A DNA stretch of 64,000 nt from Vibrio sp. CAU 1672 (GTDB lineage: Bacteria; Pseudomonadota; Gammaproteobacteria; Enterobacterales; Vibrionaceae): positions 62,001-126,000 of the forward strand of contig NZ_JARHUF010000011.1 of the NCBI RefSeq assembly GCF_029223195.1, written 5' to 3'. A program made the position numbers and the translations under genes. Shown here one piece after another: positions 1-11,024 of the stretch. The notes beneath the pieces are model-generated. The model saw only the letters and a list, made by a program, of their open reading frames with translations. It ran no database searches and was not told where the DNA came from. Position 1 is the first letter of the stretch. The number at the start of each line of letters is the position of its first letter.

Positions 1-767
1 TCGCCGACGAGACCCGCCCGTCATTTCACCAACTGGATAACCAGGATTTCATGCTGATCCTACGCGCGGTCAACATGAACGAGAACGCCACCCCGGAAGA
101 CATGCTCAGTATTCGCATTCTCTATTATCAAGGGGCTCTGATCTCGACACGAAAAATCCAGTCACGCGCCATTTTAGAAATTCGCCAGGCCTTAGCGAAA
201 CAAAAAGGGCCGAAAAACATCACCAGTTTGCTCAACCAGATCATCGAAGGGCTGAACGGAAAAATTGACCTCTACCTCGACACCATCGAAGAGACGCTCA
301 ATCAGTTTGATGTGAGCAATGAATCGACCTACAAGCACATTACTGCGCAAAAAGCGCTGATCTCAGTTAAGCGTTTTATTCGCCCGCAGCAGTATGCTAT
401 CCGCGATTTATTAGAATCAGAATCGCCATTGGTCACCGCCAGACCCCACCAGTACCGCTTCGCCCATAACAACATCGTCCGGATCAACGAAACCATTGAC
501 TTCTATCTGGGTGAGGTGGCGTTATTCCAGGAAGAGATAAAACTCGACAGAGACGATAAAACCAATAAAAACAGCTACCTGTTTACTTTGGTGGCCACCA
601 TCTTTTTACCGACCAGTTTTTTGACCGGACTGCTGGGCATCAATATTGGTGGCATGCCGGGGGTCGAATCCTCAATGGCGTTTACCTGGTTCTGCGTCGC
701 CCTGGTGGTGATCTTTGGTGGAGAATGGCTGTTACTCAAACGCTTGGGGCTGCTCAATAAACACTAA
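1..767 (+). CDS. zntB: Zinc transporter ZntB, 3' part (5' end outside window)
   Basis: CorA-family inner-membrane protein that moves Zn2+. The reading frame is already open at base 3 (ADETRPSFHQLDNQDF...) and continues into the first in-frame ATG at 51, so the gene starts left of the window; 254 residues are visible, against about 327 in E. coli ZntB. The visible part has the helical cytoplasmic region and, at the C-terminus, two membrane helices (roughly the last 65 residues) joined at the family pore motif, here GINIGG in place of the usual GMNVGG. The Asn of the motif is kept; I to M changes of this kind occur among CorA/ZntB relatives. A hairpin follows the stop. Confidence 0.9.
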   Translation, partial: ADETRPSFHQLDNQDFMLILRAVNMNENATPEDMLSIRILYYQGALISTRKIQSRAILEIRQALAKQKGPKNITSLLNQIIEGLNGKIDLYLDTIEETLNQFDVSNESTYKHITAQKALISVKRFIRPQQYAIRDLLESESPLVTARPHQYRFAHNNIVRINETIDFYLGEVALFQEEIKLDRDDKTNKNSYLFTLVATIFLPTSFLTGLLGINIGGMPGVESSMAFTWFCVALVVIFGGEWLLLKRLGLLNKH

Positions 768-777
768 TCAAACCATA

Positions 778-808
778 GATGAAAGGGGACTAGGTAGCCC
801 CTTTCATC
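778..808. terminator. Hairpin between zntB and nnrS
   Basis: Perfect 11-bp stem (GATGAAAGGGG / CCCCTTTCATC) with a 9-nt loop between two convergent genes. There is no long T run on either side, so it may work as a bidirectional transcript-end structure and not as a strong intrinsic terminator. Confidence 0.5.
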
Positions 809-824
809 ACCCGAGCAGATAAAT

Positions 825-2009
825 CTAACCTGGATGGCCGTCTACCCGCGGCGTGATCAACATCCAGCCAAATTGGCAGACAAACAGACCAAAGGCGCTT
901 ATCCACAGCCCTCCACTGATGTTGATCCACAGCATCATGTTGGCCGGTTCAACGATCACACCCAGGCTGCGCACCAGTGCCGCTACGATCACGGCAGCAA
1001 ACGCCGGGCTCATATTTGGCCCCTGGTAGATCATCCGTCCGGTATGCCCCATGGTCACGCGGGCGATCATCGCCAGAATCAACCCGCCGAGCGCACCAAT
1101 CGCAAACAGGTGGAGCAGGTTATGGCTGGCAAACGCGTTCCCCCAAACCGCGCGTAGAATCAGACTCAGTGGTAAACACAGGTACGCCGCATGGAGAGAC
1201 CAAACCAACGGCTCACTCAAGGTTAACCAGGGCTTCCAGCGCAAAAAGCGCACCAGCTGAGCGCTACCGGCAAACAACATCAACGGATGTCCAAGCTCAG
1301 CAAACGTAACCGGGAAGAAGCTCAGCATGAACAGCATCACCAGAGGTAAGTTCGCCAGCCAGTCTAACCACACTAATGGCTGCGCCTTGTCAGCATTAAA
1401 CCGCCTGGCAGTAAAAAACGGGATCACCCGCCCGCCCATGACCGACAACAGCAAAGTGAACCACCACAACATGGCTTGCCATACCGCGGAAGAGGTAAAA
1501 GGTGGCATACCTTTGATCGTGGCATAACTGGCAAAATTGGCCACGATAGCCAGCAGGAACAGCGGAACAAAAAACAGGTTCCGCCAGCCTTTGCTGCGAT
1601 ACACACGGCTGCCCACCTCATTGGCAACCAGTAACAGAAACAGCGCTTCGATACTGCTGGTGACCCATAGTGGCACCGCTGTCCAAAGCAAAATTCGCGG
1701 GGCGAGCCACAAGCCAAACAACACCAATAACCGGTAGTGTTTGGTGCCGTTAATCCCTGTCCAGTTTTGTACCGCCGTCAGCACAAACCCCACAACAATC
1801 GCCATTGAAAAGCCAAACAGCATTTCATGAACATGCCACCACAGGGCCGGCACGCGGAGTGCATCAGGCTGGCCGGTTTGAAACATCCACACCCACACCG
1901 CGACGGCAACGATGGCATAAAGTGAACCAAACAAGAAAAACGGCCGGAATCCCAAGCGCAGCCATGCGGGAATTTTTTCTTCCACTTTTTTGTCGGTGAT
2001 ATTCAGCAT
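825..2009 (-). CDS. nnrS: NnrS family membrane protein
   Basis: Haem- and copper-containing polytopic inner-membrane protein that in Vibrio cholerae helps cells withstand nitric oxide. The 394 residues are almost entirely hydrophobic helices (about 12), with the family opening LRLGFRPFFLFG and conserved histidines in membrane segments (WWHVHEMLFGF, LLHLFAIGALGG, RVTMGHTGR). Start ATG at 2009 is preceded by GAGGG seven bases upstream. It is monocistronic and ends convergent with zntB. An NsrR-like 23-bp palindrome lies 63-85 bp upstream of the start, consistent with the known NsrR control of nnrS in gammaproteobacteria. Family call is firm; the nitric-oxide role is from family knowledge. Confidence 0.9.
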   Translation of the reverse strand: MLNITDKKVEEKIPAWLRLGFRPFFLFGSLYAIVAVAVWVWMFQTGQPDALRVPALWWHVHEMLFGFSMAIVVGFVLTAVQNWTGINGTKHYRLLVLFGLWLAPRILLWTAVPLWVTSSIEALFLLLVANEVGSRVYRSKGWRNLFFVPLFLLAIVANFASYATIKGMPPFTSSAVWQAMLWWFTLLLSVMGGRVIPFFTARRFNADKAQPLVWLDWLANLPLVMLFMLSFFPVTFAELGHPLMLFAGSAQLVRFLRWKPWLTLSEPLVWSLHAAYLCLPLSLILRAVWGNAFASHNLLHLFAIGALGGLILAMIARVTMGHTGRMIYQGPNMSPAFAAVIVAALVRSLGVIVEPANMMLWINISGGLWISAFGLFVCQFGWMLITPRVDGHPG

Positions 2010-2071
2010 TGTAAGGCCCTCATACTGCTTGCGAAGTGGATTAAGTATTCAGAGGGAGAAAGCTTATCATA

Positions 2072-2094
2072 AACATGCATTAAATATACATGTT
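2072..2094. promoter_or_regulatory. NsrR-type operator upstream of nnrS
   Basis: AACATGCAT and ATACATGTT are near-perfect inverted arms around TAAAT, giving a 23-bp site with one-base centre. Against my recollection of the NsrR consensus (11-1-11, AAGATGYATTT / AAATRCATCTT) 18 of 22 specified bases agree. It lies between nnrS and the divergent gamma-glutamylcyclotransferase gene. Confidence 0.6.
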
Positions 2095-2162
2095 ATAACT
2101 TAAGACTATCCTTTAGGGGTAAACCGTATCCAGCGGGCGTTACTCTGGTTACGATGTTTAGG

Positions 2163-2168
2163 TATAAT
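2163..2168 (+). promoter_or_regulatory. Candidate -10 box (TATAAT) for the cyclotransferase gene
   Basis: A consensus TATAAT lies 46 bases before the ATG at 2209; no convincing -35 is seen at 17 bp. If it is used, transcription starts near 2175, downstream of the ATG at 2170, which supports the internal start. Confidence 0.4.
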
Positions 2169-2208
2169 TATGTTCAATCCAATCGGCGAAGGAAGGAAAA
2201 CACTACCG

Positions 2209-2775
2209 ATGTATATTTTCGGCTACGGTAGCCTGATCAACTCGGCCTCACGTAAGTTAACCGGGCAAACAGGGCAGGCTATTCCTGTGATTGTTAATGG
2301 ACTGGTACGCCACTGGAGTAAGGTCGACGACAGCTACAGCTTATCACCATTAGTGGTCACTGAAGGAGAAGGACAAGTCAACGGCGTTTTACTCGAAGTG
2401 GATGAGCACACCTTAGCTGAATTTGACCGCCGTGAGCGGGGCTATCAGCGCATTGCGCTTCGTCCGGAGCAAATAACAGCCAGCAATTTGTTTAATCCCG
2501 ATCACGCTATCTGGGTTTACGTGACAGACAACCCGCAACCGCCATGCATGCTCAGCCCAATCATGCAAAGCTATGTGGATACCGTGTTAGCCGGTTGCCT
2601 GGAAGTGTCACAAGATTTTGCCGAACATTTTGTCCGCCATACCCGCGGCTGGCACTATCCGAAACAGGATGATCGCCACCAGCCCAAATATGGCAACCTC
2701 GCCGGGGTACAGGATCACCACTATGCGTTAATTGATGCCTTGATACCAGATGCTCTGATACCAAAAGGAACCTGA
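2209..2775 (+). CDS. Gamma-glutamylcyclotransferase family protein
   Basis: Belongs to the cyclotransferase fold that releases 5-oxoproline from gamma-glutamyl compounds. The protein opens MYIFGYGSLIN, the substrate-binding YGSL motif at the start of the first strand, and has the acidic catalytic segment FDRRERGYQR around residue 75. The ATG at 2209 is preferred over an in-frame ATG at 2170 because YGSL is normally within the first ten residues, GGAAGG lies 12 bases upstream and a TATAAT would place the RNA start after 2170. That gives 188 residues. Substrate (glutathione, gamma-glutamylamines or other) cannot be read from sequence. It is divergent from nnrS. Confidence 0.8.
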   Translation: MYIFGYGSLINSASRKLTGQTGQAIPVIVNGLVRHWSKVDDSYSLSPLVVTEGEGQVNGVLLEVDEHTLAEFDRRERGYQRIALRPEQITASNLFNPDHAIWVYVTDNPQPPCMLSPIMQSYVDTVLAGCLEVSQDFAEHFVRHTRGWHYPKQDDRHQPKYGNLAGVQDHHYALIDALIPDALIPKGT

Positions 2776-2924
2776 CGACTCCGCTCTGGCGGCTGAGACT
2801 CTGAGCATAGCGGCGGGAGATATCATAAGCCTTTGTTTGGCATAGCAGTAAATCTGGCTGATACCGCGATACAAAAGCAGAATAACCGTCTTCTGCCCGT
2901 AACCTGCCCTCCGACAGCCCGCGA

Positions 2925-4526
2925 CTAAAGCTGAAAGCGCGTCATACGCTGATCCAGCTGGCGCGATAATTCAGCCAGGGTTTCGCTCTCTTCCGCCAAT
3001 AAGTTAGCGGCCTGAGACATTTCTACGGCTGATTCATTGATGCCGCTCACATTGCGGTTCATCTCTTCCGCCACAGCACTTTGCTCTTCTGCGGCAGTCG
3101 CAATTTGCGTTGCTTTATCACTGACATTATGAATATGATCAACGATCAATTGTAGATCTTCTCCCGCATGTTCCGCTCTGTCGACGCTGCTTTGTGCCAA
3201 TGTCTGACTTTTCTGCATCGCCTCAACGGCTGAAACCGCCAACTGCTGAAGTTTATTGATCGTGGTTTGGATTTCATCGGTCGACTGATGGGTACGCCCG
3301 GCAAGATTTCTGACTTCATCGGCCACCACCGCAAATCCTTTGCCCTGCTCACCGGCCCGGGCGGCTTCAATGGCGGCATTCAGTGCCAGCAAATTGGTTT
3401 GCTCAGAAATACTGCTGATTACGTCGGTAAACTCACTGATTTGCATCACGCCCTCTTTGAGTTTAGCGACCTGCCCGTTGGCAACTTCCAGCTCTGTAGA
3501 AAGGGATTTAATACTGTCGACACTGGAGTGAACATCTTTATCCCCCAGATTCGCCTCTTTGGTAGCATCAAGCGTATCACGGGCAGTATCCTCGGCATGT
3601 CCCGCCACATCGGCAACGGTGGCACTCATTTGATTCATCGCGGTAGCCAACTGGGTCAGTTGATCGCGCTGGCTCAACACCGCCTGGCTGGTTTCTTCCG
3701 CCGAAGAGGCTATACGCACCGCGGCATCCGCCACTTCTGATGCCGATTGCACCGACTCAAATAAGGCATCTCTTACTGCTCCGATACTCTGGTTGATATC
3801 ACCTGCCAAACGACCAAACTCATCCTTACCCTGTACTTCAATTTTTGCGGTCAGATCCCCCGCCGCGACCTGCTTCATACTGTGGCGAATTGCTTGCAAT
3901 GGACCAATCACCGCTCGACTGATCAACATGCCAAGTACACTCATTACCACAGCAACCGCCAAGGTAGCTAAACCCATTTTCAGGATCTGTTGGTTGACGG
4001 CAGTTTCAATATCATCCAGCAACATCCCTGCGCCAATGATCCATCCCCACGGGGCAAAACCATGAACAACTGAAAGCTTATCTGCAGGCTGGCCCAGGCT
4101 ATTCTGCCATGGATAAGTCACCGCCCCATTTCCACCAGCACGACCCATATCAACCATAGAGAACCAGAACTGACCATCAGAGCCATTTCCCATCTGTTGG
4201 CCAACCAGCTCAGGTCTAATCGGATGCACAACGGTATAACGATTTTCATCAATAACAAACAGATAGTTACCTTGGTCAAATCGTGCAGCAGCGATCAACG
4301 CCTTAGCCTGGAGCTGTGCCTGGTGCTTGTCTTGCGTCTGACTGAGAGACTCAACCTGAGAAAGCACCGAGTCAACCACCGCATTCAAGCGAGCATGGCG
4401 TTCCGCGATCAGGTTATTCTTGAGTGTGTTAACCGAAATGAACAGTAACAGTAAAAAACCGGCAATACCGACCGCCACAATCATTGCCAGCTTATGACTG
4501 ACTCTCATATTTCTTAGCTTCAACAT
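2925..4526 (-). CDS. Methyl-accepting chemotaxis protein with single Cache domain
   Basis: Membrane chemoreceptor of 533 residues. Order: N-terminal membrane helix (about 13-32), periplasmic Cache_2-type sensor (about 35-180, with the typical [17 protein letters not shown] stretch), second membrane helix (186-204), HAMP (about 205-260), and a cytoplasmic signalling coiled coil whose hairpin tip ([20 protein letters not shown]) is the CheA/CheW contact. No C-terminal NWETF-like pentapeptide tether is present. Cache_2 sensors often bind small carboxylates, but the ligand cannot be inferred here. The gene stands alone on the minus strand with no chemotaxis partners nearby. Confidence 0.93.
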   Translation of the reverse strand: MLKLRNMRVSHKLAMIVAVGIAGFLLLLFISVNTLKNNLIAERHARLNAVVDSVLSQVESLSQTQDKHQAQLQAKALIAAARFDQGNYLFVIDENRYTVVHPIRPELVGQQMGNGSDGQFWFSMVDMGRAGGNGAVTYPWQNSLGQPADKLSVVHGFAPWGWIIGAGMLLDDIETAVNQQILKMGLATLAVAVVMSVLGMLISRAVIGPLQAIRHSMKQVAAGDLTAKIEVQGKDEFGRLAGDINQSIGAVRDALFESVQSASEVADAAVRIASSAEETSQAVLSQRDQLTQLATAMNQMSATVADVAGHAEDTARDTLDATKEANLGDKDVHSSVDSIKSLSTELEVANGQVAKLKEGVMQISEFTDVISSISEQTNLLALNAAIEAARAGEQGKGFAVVADEVRNLAGRTHQSTDEIQTTINKLQQLAVSAVEAMQKSQTLAQSSVDRAEHAGEDLQLIVDHIHNVSDKATQIATAAEEQSAVAEEMNRNVSGINESAVEMSQAANLLAEESETLAELSRQLDQRMTRFQL

Positions 4527-4786
4527 GACGTACCTACCCCGACAGATATTTCTGACTTACATTGTTAAGGCTGATAATTTCTTTATATTTATCATTCGTT
4601 TTAATAGCATGGCCGAGAAACAACGCTTTGCCACCGGCAAAAGTGAGTTTGTTAACCGGATCACCAAAAAATAAGCAACAACACACACACTTTAGATATC
4701 CGTAGGTAGTTAGGATGGCAATACTCAGCCTGAGTATTCTGCCGGAAACGAGCATAACTCAGTGTCGCCGTTCGCGCTGTTAACAT
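4527..4786. other. Non-coding stretch between chemoreceptor and LacI-type gene
   Basis: Region between two divergent genes. It holds a short CA repeat near 4680-4690 and presumably the chemoreceptor promoter, which I could not pinpoint. A 73-codon open frame on the minus strand (4534-4755) has no recognisable features and is not called. Confidence 0.5.
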
Positions 4787-4815
4787 TTGAGCATCCATAA
4801 GCAACTGTTTACAAT
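4787..4815 (+). promoter_or_regulatory. Sigma-70 promoter of the LacI-type/SGNH operon
   Basis: TTGAGC (4787-4792), a 17-bp spacer, and TACAAT (4810-4815). Four of six and five of six bases match the -35 and -10 consensus at ideal spacing; start of transcription would be near 4822, just before the palindrome at 4833. Confidence 0.6.
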
Positions 4816-4832
4816 AACCGGATTACTCCTTT

Positions 4833-6680
<1,848 letters not shown>

Positions 6681-6689
<9 letters not shown>

Positions 6690-6725
6690 CAACAGTTCAG
6701 TTAACCACAATTCAGTTAACAACCA
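6681..6725. repeat. Three tandem 15-bp repeats at the 3' end of the esterase gene
   Basis: Units TTCAGCTAACAACAG, TTCAGTTAACCACAA and TTCAGTTAACAACCA follow each other without gaps; the first contains the stop codon TAA of the esterase. Immediately before lies a perfect 8-bp inverted repeat, CCTTTGCT-AA-AGCAAAGG (6663-6680), inside the coding end. Confidence 0.75.
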
Positions 6726-6798
6726 CCGCGAGTCAGAACGGACGCGCTCAACAGATACTGTGTTACCAGCCGTCATGCTGGCGGGTATCTGCCTTAAC

Positions 6799-7716
6799 TC
6801 ATACTGCAGTAATCGCTTGTGCTACCAGCTTGCGCAGCCAAATACCTTTTTCTTCGTTATTGCGGCTACTGTGCCACAGCATAGCGATATCAAAATCTGC
6901 CACCGTAATTGGTGGCACAACGGTAACAAGCTCATCGCAAAAACCTTCTGCCAACGCCATTTTCTCCGGCACAATCGCAATCAAATCACGCTGTTTAAGC
7001 AAGCTACGAATAGTGAGAAAATTGCGTGAAGCCACCGTCACCTTACGTTGTAAACCGAGCTCGGCAAGTATTTGGTCTACCTGTGTCTTTAAGCTTCCGT
7101 CAGGGCTGACCAGGGCCTGTTCAACCTCGGCAAAGGCAGTAATCGACAGCTGCGGTTCCCCTTGTAATACGCGCTTATCACACAAACACACGTGCTTTTC
7201 GGTGTAAAGGTACTGACGCTCAAAATCATCAACAACAACCGGCATGCTGCCTATAATGACATCCAGCTTGTCCTGCTCGGCTAACATCACATAGTTGCTG
7301 CGATTGACGTTAATAAAACTGATCTGGGCTTGTGGTGCCTGCTTGCGGATCTCATCATACAGCAGTGGTGCAAAAATAAATTCAGCGTAGTCAGTTAACC
7401 CGATTCGGCACACACCCGCGTAGCTTTGCGGCTGAAAAGCAGATTTAGTCAGCAGATCCCGGGTTATAGTATCGAGTAACCGGTGTACCGTTGGAGCAAT
7501 AATGTGCGCGTGTTCGGTAGGGACCATTCTGTGCCCTTTGCGCTCAAACAGTGGATCATCAAATAACTGACGCAGACGCGCCAGGCTGTGGCTCATCGCC
7601 GACTGGCTGACGAAACTCTTTTCTGCCGCCAGGCTGACGCTGCGGTAACGATACAAATACGAGAAAGTCACCAACAGATTTAAGTCAATATTGCGCCATT
7701 GAATGTCGTCGTTCAC
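6799..7716 (-). CDS. LysR-family transcriptional regulator
   Basis: Regulator of 305 residues with an N-terminal winged helix-turn-helix (about 10-68; LNLLVTFSYLYRYRSVSLAAEKSFVSQSAMSHS split over the recognition helix) and a C-terminal LysR substrate-binding fold from about 90. It is divergent from the chromate transporter gene with a 114-bp gap, the usual arrangement for a LysR protein and its target. Whether it responds to chromate, sulfate or something else cannot be told. It ends convergent with the esterase gene. Confidence 0.88.
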   Translation of the reverse strand: MNDDIQWRNIDLNLLVTFSYLYRYRSVSLAAEKSFVSQSAMSHSLARLRQLFDDPLFERKGHRMVPTEHAHIIAPTVHRLLDTITRDLLTKSAFQPQSYAGVCRIGLTDYAEFIFAPLLYDEIRKQAPQAQISFINVNRSNYVMLAEQDKLDVIIGSMPVVVDDFERQYLYTEKHVCLCDKRVLQGEPQLSITAFAEVEQALVSPDGSLKTQVDQILAELGLQRKVTVASRNFLTIRSLLKQRDLIAIVPEKMALAEGFCDELVTVVPPITVADFDIAMLWHSSRNNEEKGIWLRKLVAQAITAV

Positions 7717-7740
7717 CTGACCATCCTCATCCCATTTAAT

Positions 7741-7772
7741 TCATAGATATAATTAAAACTATTAATTTGAGT
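7741..7772. promoter_or_regulatory. AT-rich dyad in the lysR-chrA intergenic region
   Basis: ATAG at 7745 and CTAT at 7760 form a short inverted pair around an AT-rich core, flanked by ATTAAT on both sides. The size and position fit a LysR-type T-N11-A box but the sequence is too AT-rich to be specific. Confidence 0.3.
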
Positions 7773-7830
7773 CATTTTACTGCATTTTTTACAGTAGAGG
7801 CAGTTCAATCATCGATTTAACAGGCTCAAT

Positions 7831-8970
7831 ATGTTTACCATTTTTAAAACTTTCTTCTGGCTTGGCTGGCTCAGTTTTGGAGGCCCGGCGGCACACATCG
7901 GTTACTTCCGTAAAACATTTGTTGAACAGCTTCAATGGCTTGATGACAGCGAATATGCACAAATAGTCGCTCTGAGCCAGTTCCTGCCAGGCCCAGGATC
8001 CAGCCAGGTAGGCTTTGCCCTGGGTTACAAACGTGGCGGCTTAGGTGGTGCGTGTGCCGCCTTTGTCGGCTTTACCCTGCCGTCGGTTATCATCATGCTG
8101 ATTCTGGCAATGGTGAGCAGCCAGGTCACCGATACGGCACTGTTCCAAAACATCGTCCACGGCTTGAAGTTACTGGCGGTTGTCGTAGTCGCTGACGCGA
8201 CCTGGGGGATGTACAAAAACTTTTGCCAGAGCAGACTGACGGCCGGGCTATGTGTACTAACGGCAATGGCCCTTTTGCTTGCCCCCGGCATATTGACGCA
8301 AATGCTGGTTCTGGTTGTAGCAGGGTTAACGGGTATGCAGTACCTGAAAAAAGAGTCCGTCACTCCGGCACAACCATTCCAGCCGAGCATCGCACCTTTA
8401 GCGCTGTTCACAACGCTATTAGTCGGCTTGCCTTTTATAGCCCACACCGAACCAATGCTGGGCTTGTTCAGCGACTTCTTCCAGGCGGGGAGTTTAGTAT
8501 TTGGTGGTGGCCACGTGGTACTTCCGCTGCTACAAAATATCGTTGGCGACCAGCTTAGCCAAGATGCTTTTCTGACGGGTTACGCCGCCGCGCAAGCGGT
8601 ACCGGGACCGATGTTTACCTTCGCCACATACATTGGTTATGAGCTGTCAGAGACGCCGATTCTCGGAGCCCTCGTCGCAACCCTGGGTGTATTCCTGCCG
8701 GGCTTCCTCTTACTGCTGGGAGTACTGAAAAACTGGCAGGCACTGGCCGGAAAGCCCACCCTGTCTGGTGCAATTAACGGGGTCAATGCTGCCGTCGTGG
8801 GATTGCTCCTGGCCTCGCTTTATCAACCGGTATTTAGCAGCGCCGTGCTCACCCCGATCGACATGGCACTGGTCATTGGTGGCTTCTACCTCCACAAGCG
8901 ACTCAATATCCCGGTGGTCTGGATGATCATGCTATTTGTTGTGGCAGGTATCATTACCGGCCGCGTATAA
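7831..8970 (+). CDS. chrA: Chromate transporter, CHR family (ChrA)
   Basis: Inner-membrane protein of 379 residues made of two homologous CHR halves, the long-chain form. The first half carries FGGPAAHIGYFR and SQFLPGPGSSQ; the second carries VFGGGHVVLP and QAVPGPMFTF, the repeated FGG and PGP signature loops of the family. About ten membrane helices. The family exports chromate in exchange for or symport with protons in characterised members; sulfate-related transport is also possible. Divergent from the LysR gene and convergent with the Tad locus, separated from it by a terminator hairpin. Confidence 0.9.
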   Translation: MFTIFKTFFWLGWLSFGGPAAHIGYFRKTFVEQLQWLDDSEYAQIVALSQFLPGPGSSQVGFALGYKRGGLGGACAAFVGFTLPSVIIMLILAMVSSQVTDTALFQNIVHGLKLLAVVVVADATWGMYKNFCQSRLTAGLCVLTAMALLLAPGILTQMLVLVVAGLTGMQYLKKESVTPAQPFQPSIAPLALFTTLLVGLPFIAHTEPMLGLFSDFFQAGSLVFGGGHVVLPLLQNIVGDQLSQDAFLTGYAAAQAVPGPMFTFATYIGYELSETPILGALVATLGVFLPGFLLLLGVLKNWQALAGKPTLSGAINGVNAAVVGLLLASLYQPVFSSAVLTPIDMALVIGGFYLHKRLNIPVVWMIMLFVVAGIITGRV

Positions 8971-8978
8971 CCGGACGT

Positions 8979-9027
8979 AAAAAGCCGCTGCGGCCCTGCC
9001 AGATATCAGGCTGGCTGCCGCTGCGGC
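8979..9027 (-). terminator. Terminator of the Tad operon
   Basis: Read on the minus strand after the tadD stop: GCCGCAGCGGC, then an inner GCCAG...CTGGC stem, then a second GCCGCAGCGGC followed by TTTTT. The two 11-mers are each palindromic and pair with each other with one central mismatch. Long GC-rich hairpin plus T run. Confidence 0.8.
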
Positions 9028-9043
9028 GTATAGTTATTCCCGG

Positions 9044-10060
9044 TTACTGTAAGAAGACCGTCGAAGTATCTTTGCCCTCCCGGAGCATTGCCAGGGCACG
9101 TTCCAGATTCTTGTTCGCCGTTTCGTAATAAGCCGGGTTTTTATTTATCGCTTGCTGCAGATAAGGGATTGCCTCTTCAGGCTTATCAAGCAGGATCAAA
9201 AAATATCCGACATTATTGAGCGCTTCAGCTTCCGACATATGCTTAGCAAAAATCCTCAGCGCCTGACGCGGCTTGCCTTTGGCGATAGCGATTAGGCCAA
9301 GGTTATTTATCGCACGCTCATCCCCCGGACTTTGGCTCAGTGCGGCACTGGTAAAATGGGTAGCGCGGAAATAATCTGCAACCATGTAATATGAGTAACC
9401 CAGGCTGACTAATGCGTGGACATTTTTGGCATCAATCTCGAGTGCTTTTCTCAACAAATCTTGAGCAATCTCGTGCTCTTTTTTAAGGTCATACAGCACT
9501 CCCAGGCCAACATAGGCATCCTTCGGCGACATAGCATCAAACCGCAGTGAAGCGATAGTATCTTGATTAAGGTTGTCCTTTGTCACATTTGCAGAGCTAC
9601 CGAGGCGTACCTGATCAGCATTAAGCGCACGCAAATAATAAGCCTTGCCCACATCCTTCTGACCTTGCTTGGTATATAAACTACCGAGCTGTTCAAGTGA
9701 CCCGATATGATTCGGGTTTTCGCTTAACGCTGCTCTGAACGCTTTGTCCGCCAGCTCAAAATCGCCTTTTGCCGTGTGAATCCGGCCGATGGTAAACAGC
9801 GTTTTGTCTTTATGCTGGGCATTATGAAACGCCAGTGAACGTATATATTCATACAAGGCTAAGTCGACATTTTTGTTAGTCAGCGCTCTGTCACCGCGCG
9901 ATATGGCTTCCTCTTCACTCTTTGGCGGTTCATCATTGGTCAGGGATTCTACCGGTTTACCCGAGTACAGGGTTGAATCGAAATCAGATTCATCCTGAGT
10001 TGCGGAACAGGCAACGAGCACTAACAATGACAGCAGTATTATATTTTTTTTCACTAGCAT
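9044..10060 (-). CDS. tadD: TadD-like TPR lipoprotein
   Basis: Outer-membrane lipoprotein of 338 residues needed for Tad pilus assembly. Signal peptide with lipobox LVAC (Cys18), a short acidic linker, then tandem tetratricopeptide repeats from about residue 60 to the end (ALSENPNHIGSLEQLGSLY and KALEIDAKNVHALVSLGYSY are two of them). TadD proteins are thought to act like PilF/PilW pilotins for the RcpA secretin. It is the last gene of the Tad operon, 17 bp after tadC. Clearly distinct from nlpI at 52961, which is also a TPR lipoprotein. Confidence 0.85.
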   Translation of the reverse strand: MLVKKNIILLSLLVLVACSATQDESDFDSTLYSGKPVESLTNDEPPKSEEEAISRGDRALTNKNVDLALYEYIRSLAFHNAQHKDKTLFTIGRIHTAKGDFELADKAFRAALSENPNHIGSLEQLGSLYTKQGQKDVGKAYYLRALNADQVRLGSSANVTKDNLNQDTIASLRFDAMSPKDAYVGLGVLYDLKKEHEIAQDLLRKALEIDAKNVHALVSLGYSYYMVADYFRATHFTSAALSQSPGDERAINNLGLIAIAKGKPRQALRIFAKHMSEAEALNNVGYFLILLDKPEEAIPYLQQAINKNPAYYETANKNLERALAMLREGKDTSTVFLQ

Positions 10061-10077
10061 AGATTTCCCCTTCCCTG

Positions 10078-11022
10078 TTAAGAAAACGCTTTACTCAGCA
10101 TGATAAGCGCCGGACCGATAGCAACAATAAAGAAACACGGCCAGATAAACAGCACCATTGGAAACATCATTTTTACCGGAATTTTAGCGGCGATCTCCTC
10201 TGCCGCCTGCTGACGTTTATCACGATAGTCCTCAGTATATTCACGCAACGAATTCACCAAGCTCCCACCAATTCTTGACGCGTGACTGAGCATACTCACC
10301 AACCCCATCAGCTCTTCCAGGCCAGTCCGGGTGACCATCTCACGCAGCGCTTCCGGCATCGGCTTACCTGCCTGGATTTTGACACACACGGTATCGAGTT
10401 CGTCTGCCAGCTCAGGATGGGAGATGACGATTTCATCGGCCACGCGGCGCAGCGAGGCATTAAAACCCAGCCCGGATTCGGTACACACCACCAACAAATC
10501 CAGCATATCCGCTATGCCTGAACGGATGGCCTGCTGGCGTTTGTTGACCATGCGGCGTAGCACAAAATCTGGTAACACCAAACCAGTAAACGCCGAAGCC
10601 CCCATCATCAGATACAAATTCGGTGATTCGGGCATGGTCAGGTAGATCAATGTCGCGACCAAGATACCGATAATGGTGGTGACCGATTTAATCGAGTAAA
10701 ACAAGGTAAGCGCGTTGCCCTGGTGAAACCCCGCATGCATCAGTTTGGTCCGGGTGGTTTCACGCTCTTTTTCGTTGGAAGGTTTGGTCAGCGGTGCCAG
10801 TGACTCCAGAGTATCCGCCATTCTCTCGTTGGCCGAAATGTGCTCTTTGCTCTCTCCGGACAACTCTGCCAACTTGCGTTTCAGCGGTGAATTCACGCCA
10901 ATCACCAGCGATCCTAAAGTCAATACCACCAGCATGGTCGTGATCAAAATGAAGCCAATAAACAACAGCTCTTGGTCGATATTTATACTGCTGAGCCAGG
11001 CACTGATTTGTTGTGTGTCCAT
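10078..11022 (-). CDS. tadC: Tad platform protein TadC
   Basis: Polytopic inner-membrane protein of 314 residues with a type II secretion F domain (about 140-290; LLVVCTESGLGFNASLRRVADE is the typical first helix pair). With TadB it forms the platform on which the TadA ATPase acts. Three to four membrane helices: near residue 20, at about 110-150, and at the C-terminus. Starts 2 bp after the tadB stop, so translationally linked. Confidence 0.9.
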   Translation of the reverse strand: MDTQQISAWLSSINIDQELLFIGFILITTMLVVLTLGSLVIGVNSPLKRKLAELSGESKEHISANERMADTLESLAPLTKPSNEKERETTRTKLMHAGFHQGNALTLFYSIKSVTTIIGILVATLIYLTMPESPNLYLMMGASAFTGLVLPDFVLRRMVNKRQQAIRSGIADMLDLLVVCTESGLGFNASLRRVADEIVISHPELADELDTVCVKIQAGKPMPEALREMVTRTGLEELMGLVSMLSHASRIGGSLVNSLREYTEDYRDKRQQAAEEIAAKIPVKMMFPMVLFIWPCFFIVAIGPALIMLSKAFS

Positions 11023-11024
11023 AG

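Noticed and set aside
4534..4755. 73-codon minus-strand open frame upstream of the chemoreceptor.
   Set aside because: No Shine-Dalgarno, odd composition with clustered cysteines from a CA repeat, and no recognisable domain.
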